Source: Nocardia macrotermitis
GTDB lineage: Bacteria; Actinomycetota; Actinomycetes; Mycobacteriales; Mycobacteriaceae
Direction: 5' to 3'
Length of the DNA: 64,000 nucleotides
NCBI RefSeq assembly: GCF_009604405.1
Contig: NZ_WEGK01000001.1
Location: 124,001 to 188,000 of the forward strand
The notes below the pieces were generated by a model that was given only the letters and a program-made list of their open reading frames with translations, did not search any database and was not told the origin of the DNA. Positions 9,147 to 17,523 of this stretch are shown here, piece after piece. Made by a program: the position numbers and the translations under genes. Each line of letters begins with the position of its first letter. Position 1 is the first letter of the stretch.

Positions 9147-11177
9147 ATGGTCAGCGTGACGACATCAGTTCTGGACACCGCATCGGTGGTCCCGCCGCAC
9201 CCCGCGGCCCCCGCATCGGCCCGCAGGTTCGGCGGCCGAGCCGTCGAACGCTCGGGCCTGGCCGCGCTCCTGATCGCGACGGCAGTGTTCTACCTGTGGA
9301 ACATCACTGTCAACGGGATGGGTAACCAGTTCTATGCCGGTGCGGCCTGGGCCGGTTCCAAGAGCTGGGAGGCCCTGCTGTTCGGGTCGCTGGACCCAGG
9401 CAACTTCATCACCGTCGACAAACCGCCGGTCTCGCAGTGGGTGATGGGCCTGTCCGGCCGCATCTTCGGCTTCTCCAGTGCGAGCATGCTCGTTCCGCAG
9501 GCGCTGATGGCGGTGGCGGCGGTGGCGCTGCTGTACGGCGCGATCCGGCGGGTCAGCAACAGCCACCACACCGGTCTGCTCGCCGGGGCGGCGCTGGCGT
9601 TGACACCGGTGGCCGCGCTGATGTTCCGGTTCAACAATCCCGACGCGGCCATGGTCCTGCTCATGATGGCCGCCGGCTACGCGACCGTGCGTGCGTTGCA
9701 GCGCGCCTCCACGCTGTGGCTCGTATTGGCCGGAGCCACACTGGGTTTCGCGTTCCTGGCCAAGATGCTCGAGGGCCTGATGGTGCTGCCCGCGCTCGGG
9801 CTGGCGTATCTGATCGCCGCGCCCAATCCGATTCGCACCCGCGTCGTGCAGTTGTTCGGCGCGTTGGTCGCGATGCTGGCAGCCAGCGGTTGGTACGTGC
9901 TGGTGACGCTGTGGTGGCCCGCCTCGAGCCGTCCGTACCTGGCCGGGTCGACCGACAACAACTTCATGAATCTGGTGTTGGGCTACAACGGATTCGCCCG
10001 GGTGCTGGGCCGCAACCACGGCGGGGGCGGGCACACACCGACCCCGGCGACGCACGACGCCGCGCAGTCCGCTGCCACGCACATGACCGCGAACCATCCC
10101 GGATTCGGCGGGTTCGGCGGACAGGTTCGCGGCGTGGAACGGCTGTTCAGCGGTGAGTTCGGCTTCGAGATCGGCTGGCTGCTGCCCGCCGCGCTGCTGG
10201 CCTTCGTGCTGGTGCTCGTCTCGCGGGGGCGTGCGCCGCGCACCGATCTGATGCGTGCGGCGGCGATCGTGTTCGGTGGCTGGATGATCATCGACGGCGG
10301 CGTGCTCAGCTATATGAGCGGCATGGTGCATCCGTACTACTGCCTGTCGATCGCGCCCGCGGTGGCCGGCATGTTCGCGCTCGGGGTGCGGGAGATGTGG
10401 ACTCGGCGCGAGAGCGTCTTCGGACGGCTCGGCGCGGCGGCACTGCTCGCGGTGACCGGAGTGTGGAGTTTCGTTCTGCTGCAACGCAACAGCGGCTGGT
10501 ATCCGGAACTGCGATGGGCGATCCTGGTCGTGACGATCGTGGCCGCGGTGCTGTTCGCGGTCCCGTGGACGCATCGGGCGCACCGCAGGCTCGCGGCGGC
10601 GGTGCTGACGGTCGGTGTCCTGGCCGGGCTCTCCGGCGCGGCGGCCTACTCGGTGGCGACGGTCGCGACCGCGCATTCCGGCGGCGGGCCCACCGTGGGT
10701 CCGGCACAGGCCGACGGGCGTGGTGGCGGCTGGGGTCAGACGCAGGCGAATCCGCGGCTCACCGCGCTGTTGCAGCAGACGGATTCGACGTGGGCCGCGG
10801 CGGTCGACGGTTCGTCCAGCGCGGCCGGGCTGGAGTTGCAGAGCGGTAAGTCCGTCATGGCGATCGGCGGGTTCTCCGGTAGCGATCCGACCCCGACGCT
10901 GGCCGAGTTCCAGGCCGATGTGAAAGCGGGCAAGATCGGCTACTACATCGTGCAGTCCAACGGTCGTGGTCAGGGTGGCGGGCGGACGTTCGACACCACG
11001 TCCGAGGGGACCGGTGGACGCACACAGCAGAACGCCGATGCCACGCAGATGCGCAGTGGGGCAGGCGGTTTCGGCCGCAATCAGCACGCCGACATCACCA
11101 ACTGGGTGACCGCGACGTTCACGCCGCAGCAGGTCGGCAACGCCACGGTTTACGATCTGAGCGGTTATCGCGACTGA
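9147..11177 (+). CDS. GT39/ArnT-like polyprenyl-phosphate-dependent membrane glycosyltransferase
   Basis: This 676-aa polytopic protein should transfer a sugar from a polyprenyl-phosphate donor on the outer face of the membrane (GT-C fold). After the first membrane segment come an extracytoplasmic loop and the family motif 'ITVDKPPVSQW'. About ten further hydrophobic segments extend to residue 520. The C-terminal ~150 residues form a soluble, Gly/Gln-rich extracytoplasmic domain. The long loop around residues 290-325 is rich in His, Gly and Thr. Acceptor and sugar are unknown; arabinan, mannan or protein mannosylation are family possibilities. It stands alone, with a terminator after it. Confidence 0.85.
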   Translation: MVSVTTSVLDTASVVPPHPAAPASARRFGGRAVERSGLAALLIATAVFYLWNITVNGMGNQFYAGAAWAGSKSWEALLFGSLDPGNFITVDKPPVSQWVMGLSGRIFGFSSASMLVPQALMAVAAVALLYGAIRRVSNSHHTGLLAGAALALTPVAALMFRFNNPDAAMVLLMMAAGYATVRALQRASTLWLVLAGATLGFAFLAKMLEGLMVLPALGLAYLIAAPNPIRTRVVQLFGALVAMLAASGWYVLVTLWWPASSRPYLAGSTDNNFMNLVLGYNGFARVLGRNHGGGGHTPTPATHDAAQSAATHMTANHPGFGGFGGQVRGVERLFSGEFGFEIGWLLPAALLAFVLVLVSRGRAPRTDLMRAAAIVFGGWMIIDGGVLSYMSGMVHPYYCLSIAPAVAGMFALGVREMWTRRESVFGRLGAAALLAVTGVWSFVLLQRNSGWYPELRWAILVVTIVAAVLFAVPWTHRAHRRLAAAVLTVGVLAGLSGAAAYSVATVATAHSGGGPTVGPAQADGRGGGWGQTQANPRLTALLQQTDSTWAAAVDGSSSAAGLELQSGKSVMAIGGFSGSDPTPTLAEFQADVKAGKIGYYIVQSNGRGQGGGRTFDTTSEGTGGRTQQNADATQMRSGAGGFGRNQHADITNWVTATFTPQQVGNATVYDLSGYRD

Positions 11178-11190
11178 GCCTGTCATACGG

Positions 11191-11235
11191 AAAGGCCCGG
11201 TGTGCAACCACTTTCGGTGCACTCCGGGCCTTTTC
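11191..11235 (+). terminator. Intrinsic terminator after the GT39-like gene
   Basis: A long stem (AAAGGCCCGG with CCGGGCCTTTT, extended by GTGCA/TGCAC) and a T run lie 13 bp after the stop codon. The stem also carries an A run at its left side, so it could act in both directions. Confidence 0.88.
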
Positions 11236-11282
11236 CATTGTCGGGCAGCAGTATTCGGGACGACTCTCACGAATCGATCACT

Positions 11283-11449
11283 CCGATACGCATCGCGCTT
11301 TTTGCAAAACCGATACACACCCGGCTCTTGCGAATCCGATACACACCCGGCTCTTGCGAATCCGATACACACCCGGCTCTTCCGAATCCGATACGCACCG
11401 GGCTCTTGCGAATCCCGTACGCACCGGGCTCTTGCTAATTGCGTATCGG
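11283..11449. repeat. 26-bp tandem repeat, about five copies, bounded by a 9-bp inverted repeat
   Basis: Five head-to-tail units of 26 bp run from 11310 to 11439, beginning CCGATACACACCCGGCTC. The first two are identical and the last two are diverged (GTACGCACCGGG). A degenerate unit precedes them. The tract is bracketed by CCGATACGC (11283-11291) and its exact reverse complement GCGTATCGG (11441-11449). The 26-bp period is not a multiple of three, so it is not a protein repeat. It lies between a terminator and the 3' end of the SDR gene. Confidence 0.9.
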
Positions 11450-11528
11450 CAGATATCGCACAGCACGGTCGAGCTACATTCTCCGGCGATTCGGAAGACG
11501 AATTATGCAGGGGCCGAGAATAATTCGG

Positions 11529-12284
11529 CTATTGCGCGGTGTAGCCGCCGTCCACCAGGTGGTAGCTGCCGGTGATGAAGGTGGCCGCGTCGCTGGCCAG
11601 GAAGGCGACCAGCCCCGCGACCTCCTCGGGGGTGCCCAACCGACCCAAGGCGTGCTTGCTCGCCAGGAAGGTGTGCGCCTCCTCGTCCATCGTGGCGGAA
11701 AGCAGTGGTGTTTCGATGAAGCCGGGGCCCACGGCGGTGACCCGCACCTGCTGCGGCGCGTATTCGAGTGCGGCGTTCTGAGTCAGGCCGAGCAGGCCGT
11801 GTTTGGAGGTGACGTAGGCCGAGGAGTTCGGGAAGCCGACGCTGCCCAGGACCGAGGCCATGTTGACGATGGCCCCGCCACCGGCCGACGCGATCGCCGG
11901 AAGCTGTTCGCGCATACCGTAGAACACGCCGTCGAGGTTGACCGACAGCACCTTGCGCCAGCTCTCGGTCGAGTATTCGCCGACCGGGACGGCCTCGCCG
12001 CCGATTCCGGCATTGTTCACCGCGATCCGCAGCGAGCCGAGTTCGCGGGCGGCCTCCACGCTGCGGCGCGCGGTGTCGGGGTCGGAGGCGTCGCCGTCGA
12101 ACGGGGCGGCCTTACCTCCCGCGGCGCGGATCTCCTCGGCCACATCCGAGGCGTGACTCGCGTTCAGATCGAAGACCAGCACCCCCGCGCCGCTGCGGGC
12201 CAGCTCCAGCGCCACCGCGCGGCCGATACCGGAACCACCGCCGCTCACGATCGCCGAGCGGTTCGCCACATCGTAGACAGCCAT
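11529..12284 (-). CDS. SDR-family oxidoreductase
   Basis: This 251-aa classical short-chain dehydrogenase has the cofactor motif 'SGGGSGIGRA', 'NNAGIGG', a Ser in 'VNMASVLG' and the catalytic 'YVTSK'. Asp36 ('VFDLNAS') at the end of beta-2 favours NAD(H). The C-terminus ends in 'GSYHLVDGGYTAQ', typical of FabG-like alcohol or 3-oxoacyl dehydrogenases. The ATG has GGAGAGGAG upstream. It diverges from the crotonase/CoA-transferase pair, and a long CGGCT repeat sits in the shared upstream region. The substrate is unknown. Confidence 0.9.
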   Translation of the reverse strand: MAVYDVANRSAIVSGGGSGIGRAVALELARSGAGVLVFDLNASHASDVAEEIRAAGGKAAPFDGDASDPDTARRSVEAARELGSLRIAVNNAGIGGEAVPVGEYSTESWRKVLSVNLDGVFYGMREQLPAIASAGGGAIVNMASVLGSVGFPNSSAYVTSKHGLLGLTQNAALEYAPQQVRVTAVGPGFIETPLLSATMDEEAHTFLASKHALGRLGTPEEVAGLVAFLASDAATFITGSYHLVDGGYTAQ

Positions 12285-12395
12285 ATCCGACTCCTCTCCG
12301 AGCCGAACGCCCGATGCGATCGGCTTTGTCTTCCGAAACGCCCTGAACTCGACCGCGAGTGTAGCCATAAATTTGCTACTGAATGGTGATTCGAC

Positions 12396-12543
12396 CGGCT
12401 CGGCTCGGCTCGGCTCGGCTCGGCTCGGCTCGGCTCGGCTCGGCTCGGCTCGGCTCGGCTCGGCTCGGCTCGGCTCGGCTCGGCTCGGCTCGGCTCGGCT
12501 CGGCTCGGCTCGGCTCGGCTCGGCTCGGCTCGGCTCGGCTCGG
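12396..12543. repeat. Perfect pentanucleotide microsatellite (CGGCT)29
   Basis: Twenty-nine uninterrupted copies of CGGCT fill 12396-12540, plus CGG. The tract lies midway between two divergent genes, 112 bp from each likely start codon. Neither strand contains a stop codon in any frame within the repeat (it would encode RLGSA or SRAEP pentapeptides), so long artefactual frames run through it. Such a perfect tract is prone to slippage. Confidence 0.97.
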
Positions 12544-12653
12544 AGGACGGTAGTTGCTGCGCCGGGCAGGTTATTCAGTTCAGAGCCTTCTTCTCTGTCG
12601 GATTGCGACGGGCAGTGCGGCACATCGTCCGGCGGTTGTGGAAAAGTCGAGGC

Positions 12654-13715
12654 ATGGTGGCATCGGTTGACGCGCGCGGGATGGATCGCGGCGACATACC
12701 CACTGTCGGGCTCGCCGAGGTCGCGGCGGGCGCGGCCGATCTCGCGGTGGATGAGACGAGCCTGCCCGCGAACCCGGTGGTTGTGGTCGATTTGAATCGG
12801 GCGCAGTGGGATTGTGCCGATGCTGCAGTCGCGGCGTTGAAGCGGCGCACCGTCGTCGTGGTCGGGTTCAGCGAGACACCGCTGCCAGCGGCCGCCGTAC
12901 CTGTTGTCGAGGCATTGACCTGCACACTCGCGCCGGACGGGCCGGGGCGTGCGTGGACTCCCGGGACCGTCGACGATCTCGCGCAGATTGCCGACACCGT
13001 CACCGCCGCACCCCGCGCGGCACTGACTCTGGCCGGGCTGCTCGAGGTGACCTCTCGCGCGAACGTCGCCGATGGGCTGGTGGCCGAATCGCTGGCCTAT
13101 TCGATGTTGCTGGCCGGTCCGGAATTCGCCGCTTGGCGGGCCGGGCGGGCGCGGCGGGACATTCCCGAGACAGTGGATCCGGTGCTGCTCGACCGCGCGG
13201 GTGACGTGCTGACGGTGACGTTGAACCGCCCGGATCGGCACAATGCGTTCGGCCGCGCGGTGCGTGACGGTGTGCTGGCCGGGCTGGCGGTCGCCGAATA
13301 CGATGACTCGATCCGCGAGATCGTGCTGCGCGGCAACGGCCGATCCTTTTGCAGCGGTGGGGATCTCGACGAATTCGGCACCGCGACGGACGTTTCCGCG
13401 GCCCACCTGGTCCGGATCCAGCAGAGTGCCGCTCTCGCGGTACATCGGCTCGCACCGCGCACGCGGGCGATCCTGCACGGCGCGTGTATCGGCGCGGGGA
13501 TCGAGGTGCCGTCGTTCGCGGGCCGGGTGCAGGCCGCCGACGACACTCGGATCCGGCTGCCCGAATTGGCCATGGGACTGGTACCGGGAGCCGGTGGCAC
13601 GGTCGGGATCACTCGCCGAATCGGCCGCTGGCGCACCGCATTTCTCGCGCTCACCGGTCAGGACATCGACGTCGATACCGCACTGGCGTGGGGCCTGGTC
13701 GATGAACGGGTCTGA
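12654..13715 (+). CDS. Enoyl-CoA hydratase/isomerase (crotonase)-family protein with an N-terminal extension
   Basis: This protein of about 353 aa has its canonical crotonase core in the C-terminal half: 'LTVTLNRPDRHNAFG', the oxyanion-hole region 'GNGRSFCSGGDLDEFG' and 'HGACIGAGIEVPSFAG'. The core stops soon after 'ALAWGLVDERV', without the usual C-terminal helices. The first ~165 residues look like a degenerate half-crotonase ('VVVVDLNRAQWD', then helices around 'GLVAESLAYSMLLAGPEF'), suggesting two modules in one chain. It overlaps the CoA-transferase by 14 bp, so the two likely act on one acyl-CoA. The start is uncertain: 12654 is preferred, with 12603 and 12681 also in frame. Confidence 0.8.
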   Translation: MVASVDARGMDRGDIPTVGLAEVAAGAADLAVDETSLPANPVVVVDLNRAQWDCADAAVAALKRRTVVVVGFSETPLPAAAVPVVEALTCTLAPDGPGRAWTPGTVDDLAQIADTVTAAPRAALTLAGLLEVTSRANVADGLVAESLAYSMLLAGPEFAAWRAGRARRDIPETVDPVLLDRAGDVLTVTLNRPDRHNAFGRAVRDGVLAGLAVAEYDDSIREIVLRGNGRSFCSGGDLDEFGTATDVSAAHLVRIQQSAALAVHRLAPRTRAILHGACIGAGIEVPSFAGRVQAADDTRIRLPELAMGLVPGAGGTVGITRRIGRWRTAFLALTGQDIDVDTALAWGLVDERV

Positions 13716-14946
13716 GGTCTCGCCATTGCGGGCCTGGGCGGCCTCGGGCGCGATGGCGCTCACCGGGCGACCGGACGGCCCGCCGCGTGCCGCTCCCGGA
13801 CGGCCCGCCGCCCGGGTCGCCGAGGCATTGAACCGCGTCGGCGAACTGACCCGAGTGCGCACAGGCACTAGACCTGCGCTGCCCGGTGTCGAAATTCTCG
13901 GCGAACGAGCCGCCATCGCCGGACTCACCCGACGCGGCCCGATGTCCTGCGGCGGCGCGTTCCGGGTACTGCGCACCGCCGACGGCAGGGTTGGGCTCTC
14001 ACTCCCTCGCGCCGAGGATCTCGAACTCATCCCGGCACTCACGGAATGTGCTGCGCAGGAAGCAGATCCGTGGGAGACCGTGCAGCGGTGGGCACGGCGG
14101 ACGACGACGAGCGAGGCCACGCAACGAATCGCGCTACTCGGGTTGGCAGGGTCCGCGATTCCCGCACCGGAGGTGAATTCCCGTGCGGGAGTGGAGATCA
14201 CCGAATTCGGCCCGCGCCGACACGGCCGCGAGCATCCGATCGTCATCGATCTGACCGCACTCTGGGCCGGACCCCTGTGCGCACACCTACTCGGCCTGGG
14301 CGGCGCGCGAGTGATCAAGGTGGAGAGCATCTCCCGCCCCGACGGCGCACGATTCGGCCCACCCGCCTTCTTCGATCTACTCCATCACGGACATGCCATG
14401 GTGGGCTTGGACTTTCACGACCCCCGGGACATCGACCGACTACGGACCCTGATCGCGAACGCCGACCTGGTCCTCGAGGCATCCCGAGCCCGCGCCCTGC
14501 GCCAACTCGGCATCGACGCCACCGCCTGCGCCACCGCGGGCACCTCGTGGCTCTCCATCACCGCCCGCGGCCGCACCAGCAACACCGTCGGCTTCGGCGA
14601 CGACATAGCAGCCGCCGCCGGTCTCGTCGTCCCCGACGCCGACGACCTACTCCCCTGCGGCGACGCCCTGGCAGACCCCCTCACCGGAGCCTGCGCCGCC
14701 GAAGCAGCCACTCGAGCCCTGACCGCCGAAACCACCCAACTGATCGACATCTCGATGCTGCACCTGACCGCCGAAACCACCACGCCCACAACAGAACCCC
14801 ACACCGTCCACCGCCGCGACAACACCTGGCTCGTCGAATCCGACACCGGCACATACCCCGTCGCCACCCCCACCGCCCGCCCAACCCCCACCCCGGCAAA
14901 ACCCCTCGGCGCAGACAACCCCACCTACCTCAGCGCGCTCCCATGA
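13702..14946 (+). CDS. CaiB/BaiF-family (class III) CoA-transferase
   Basis: This 414-aa protein contains the class III signature 'VIDLTALWAGPLCAHLLG' followed by 'ARVIKVESISRPDGAR' and 'DLVLEASRARALRQLG' in its second half. These enzymes move CoA between acids or racemise 2-methylacyl-CoAs. The usual catalytic Asp region is not obvious to me. Residues 1-150 ('GAMALTGRPDGPPRAAPG') resemble the distal part of a CaiB chain, so the module order looks permuted or doubled. The ATG lies inside the end of the crotonase gene. The codons shift to a C-rich composition toward the 3' end. Confidence 0.8.
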   Translation: MNGSEVSPLRAWAASGAMALTGRPDGPPRAAPGRPAARVAEALNRVGELTRVRTGTRPALPGVEILGERAAIAGLTRRGPMSCGGAFRVLRTADGRVGLSLPRAEDLELIPALTECAAQEADPWETVQRWARRTTTSEATQRIALLGLAGSAIPAPEVNSRAGVEITEFGPRRHGREHPIVIDLTALWAGPLCAHLLGLGGARVIKVESISRPDGARFGPPAFFDLLHHGHAMVGLDFHDPRDIDRLRTLIANADLVLEASRARALRQLGIDATACATAGTSWLSITARGRTSNTVGFGDDIAAAAGLVVPDADDLLPCGDALADPLTGACAAEAATRALTAETTQLIDISMLHLTAETTTPTTEPHTVHRRDNTWLVESDTGTYPVATPTARPTPTPAKPLGADNPTYLSALP

Positions 14947-15643
14947 AACTCCACCGACCACATCCAACTCACCACACACCGGCACCGAAACCCATTGGCC
15001 GACAACCAGTTCCACAGCCAACCCCACCCCCTGCCGATCCCGCTCCCCACGCCGCTCACCTCTCCGCCGCCGGTATCGAAGTCGATCAATTCCGAACACA
15101 TACCCATCCCGAAGAACGCATCTCCACAACACACTCCCGCCTCGCCGCCCCCACCACTCACTCACCACTCCGAGACCGAATCCCGTTGCACACGAGTCGA
15201 TCCACGAGAGCCGGACCACCGAGCGAGTCCACAGCCACGAACACAACCCACCCTCGCCCCAACACCCGTGCGCCCCACCGCTGCGAGGACGAATTACATT
15301 GCACACGACGCAATTTGCCGAAGCGCAGCCACAAGGATGAGTTTGCTACCGTACACAGGCCACACCCACCCAACCGCCACCGTAACCTACTGCTGTGCTG
15401 CCGAATCCCCGCACACACGAATCGAATTGCCACAACACATCGGCCGACGAAACCTACTCGCGTGAACGCGCGCGTTGAGCGATCCGATGGCACCGGCGTC
15501 GTGTTTCGCAATGTCGATGAGCTTGCTGCCATGCGCACACGCCACGCCCGCGAGGCCAACACGGTCACCTACGGCCGTGGTGTCGAATCACATTGCAGGC
15601 GAATCGAATTGTCACAACGCAGCCGCCAAATAAGCGGGCTCTC
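14947..15643 (+). other. 700-bp non-coding stretch with decayed copies of the amidohydrolase 5' region
   Basis: No convincing gene lies here. An apparent Arg/Pro-rich long frame is a composition artefact of C-rich DNA. The second half is made of diverged copies of the amidohydrolase upstream region (see the repeat entry). The first part, 14947-15170, is C/A-rich and shows nothing I recognise. Confidence 0.6.
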
Positions 15644-15707
15644 GTGAACACGCGCGGTAAGCGATCCGACAGCTCGGGCGTCGTGTTTCGTGATGTCGAA
15701 ATCGATG
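15173..15707. repeat. Diverged tandem copies of the amidohydrolase promoter and 5' coding end
   Basis: The segment 15600-15707 (upstream sequence plus the first ~21 codons of the amidohydrolase) is mirrored 182 bp upstream at 15418-15525. Both carry GAATCGAATTG, then GTGAACnCGCG and a matching peptide, 'VNARVERSDGTGVVFRNV' against 'VNTRGKRSDSSGVVFRDV'. Older copies of the upstream part begin near 15286 (GAATTACATTGCACACGACG) and perhaps 15173 (GAATCCCGTTGCACACGAGT). The 15330-15420 block also aligns with 15510-15600. This is a serial local duplication of a gene start. Confidence 0.85.
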
Positions 15708-17083
15708 GTGTGCGAGTGGATTTGCGGGTGCGGGGTGATCGTGTGGAGGAGATCGGTGTTGGTCTGGCGTTGACGGATGCCCGGGTGGTCGAGGGTGGGG
15801 GTGGGGGGCTGTTGCCGGGGTTGCATGATCATCATCTACATCTGCTGGCTATGGGGGCTGCGTTGCGGTCGGTGGCTTGTGGGCCGCCGGAGGTGGGGGA
15901 TCTGGTGGGGCTCGGGCGGGCGTTGGCGGGGGCGGGTGGACGAGGGTGGGTGCGCGGCAACGGGTATCACGAGTCGGTGGCGGGGGTGTTGGATCGGGGT
16001 GTGCTCGATGCGCTGGTGCCTGATCGGCCGGTGCGGATTCAGCATCGTAGTGGTGCGTTGTGGATGCTGAATTCGAGGGCGTTGCAGGAGGTTTCGGGGG
16101 CGCTGGATGAATCGGCGGATGTCGAGCGGGGTGCGGACGGGGTGCCGAACGGGCGGCTGTGGCGGTACGACGCGCGGTTGCGGGCGGCGTTGCCGGATGA
16201 TCCACCCGATCTCGGGGCGGTCGGGGCGCGGTTGGCCGGGTACGGCATTACCGGTGTCACCGACGCGACCCCGGATCTGGACGATTCCGCGATCGCGCTG
16301 CTGTCCGACGCGCACCGTACCGGCCTTGTGCCCCAACGGATCACACTGCTCGGGGCTGCCACCGGCCAGCCGCTCGAGGCGGGGTTCGGCGTGGGCCCGC
16401 GCAAGATCCTGCTCCGCGATCACGACCTGCCCGGCTACGACGAACTGGCCGCCGCCATCGTGCACAGCCACCGGGAGGGTCGCGCGATCGCGGTGCACTG
16501 CGTGACCCGGGAATCGCTGCTGCTGACCCTCGCGATCCTCCAGGACGTCGGCAGTATCCCCGGCGACCGCATCGAACACGCCGGAGTGGTCCCCGCCGAC
16601 GTCACCGAAACCATGGCCGACCTCGGCATCCCCGTGATCACCCAACCAGGCTTCCTGTGGCACCGCGGCGACGACTACGCCCGCGACGTCGCCCCCGACG
16701 ACCTCCCCTGCCTCTACCCCCACGCCACCCTCCTGCACGCGGGCATCCCGGTCGCCCTGTCCAGCGATGCCCCCTACGGCCCCACCGACCCATGGACCGT
16801 GATGCGCGCCGCGGTACACCGAACCACCCGCACCGGAAGAACTCTCGGCCCCGCCGACCGCGTACCCCCCGCCACCGCCCTCGCCGGTTACCTCTCCGCC
16901 CCCGACTCCCCCGGCGGAGAACCCCGCCGCCTCGTCCCGGGCACTCCCGCGGACCTGTGCCTCCTGCACGTCCCCCTCCGACAAGCACTCCACGAACTCG
17001 ACAGCCACCTCGTCCGATCCGTCATGATCGCAGGCCGATTCGTCGCCGAAGACCTCCCCGCGACCGACACCACGACGCGCTAG
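15644..17083 (+). CDS. Amidohydrolase-family (YtcJ-like) metal-dependent hydrolase
   Basis: This protein of about 479 aa belongs to the amidohydrolase_3/YtcJ group, which hydrolyses cyclic or aryl amides of mostly unknown identity. The metal site shows 'LPGLHDHHLHLL', 'AIAVHCVTRESLL', 'DRIEHAG' and 'VALSSDAPYGPTDPW', in the expected order. The GTG at 15644 was chosen because its N-terminal peptide is what the upstream duplicate also preserves. An upstream ATG at 15593 is possible. The first 400 bp of the gene are strikingly G-rich while the rest is C-rich, an odd internal composition switch. Confidence 0.82.
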   Translation: MNTRGKRSDSSGVVFRDVEIDGVRVDLRVRGDRVEEIGVGLALTDARVVEGGGGGLLPGLHDHHLHLLAMGAALRSVACGPPEVGDLVGLGRALAGAGGRGWVRGNGYHESVAGVLDRGVLDALVPDRPVRIQHRSGALWMLNSRALQEVSGALDESADVERGADGVPNGRLWRYDARLRAALPDDPPDLGAVGARLAGYGITGVTDATPDLDDSAIALLSDAHRTGLVPQRITLLGAATGQPLEAGFGVGPRKILLRDHDLPGYDELAAAIVHSHREGRAIAVHCVTRESLLLTLAILQDVGSIPGDRIEHAGVVPADVTETMADLGIPVITQPGFLWHRGDDYARDVAPDDLPCLYPHATLLHAGIPVALSSDAPYGPTDPWTVMRAAVHRTTRTGRTLGPADRVPPATALAGYLSAPDSPGGEPRRLVPGTPADLCLLHVPLRQALHELDSHLVRSVMIAGRFVAEDLPATDTTTR

Positions 17084-17523
17084 ACAGCACGAACTCAGCC
17101 GCACCACAACACAATTCGAGTCCTCGCAACTACACACCGCAGCACCATGCACCCATCGCTGACGACACCGCCGCTCTCGCCGGAATCAATTCAAACCTCT
17201 CGAACCGACTCCGGCAACCGCGCTGTCCGCAGCCATGAGACGCTACGGACGACACGCAGAACCGAAGCATTCCGGTAGGCGAACGCCTGGTCCGGCGAGA
17301 TCAGGTCGACGATCACGCCGATGCCTCGATCCGCATCGGAAACACCGCCACCGGTTGCACATTCACACCGCAATATCCGGATTACGTTGTCCCACTCCGA
17401 AGATGTTGCCGAAAACTCGCCGCACTCCGAAACGGCGACAGTTCCTCCGGATGGCCCGCGCGGGAACCATGACCGGGGCTAGGCTCGATCTTCTGTGGGG
17501 ACAGTGATGGAGTTCGGAGCAGC
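17084..17523 (+). other. Intergenic region before the kinase gene
   Basis: I find no supported gene in these 440 bp. A 60-codon minus-strand frame (17191-17373) has somewhat coding-like composition but no recognisable motif and no clear ribosome-binding site. A GGAG about 7 nt before the kinase GTG serves as its ribosome-binding site. Confidence 0.45.

Noticed and set aside
11283..11449. Possible CRISPR array
   Set aside because: Units are directly adjacent with no unique spacers, and no cas genes are present.
12373..12795. Frame encoding a long GSARL pentapeptide repeat protein across the CGGCT tract
   Set aside because: The repeat has no stops in any frame on either strand, so the frame is an automatic by-product. 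It lacks a ribosome-binding site and runs out of frame into the crotonase gene.
14046..15647. 533-codon Arg/Pro/His-rich frame
   Set aside because: Most of it is a shifted reading of the CoA-transferase 3' end and C-rich spacer. Only its last ~57 codons are meaningful, as a duplicated amidohydrolase N-terminus.
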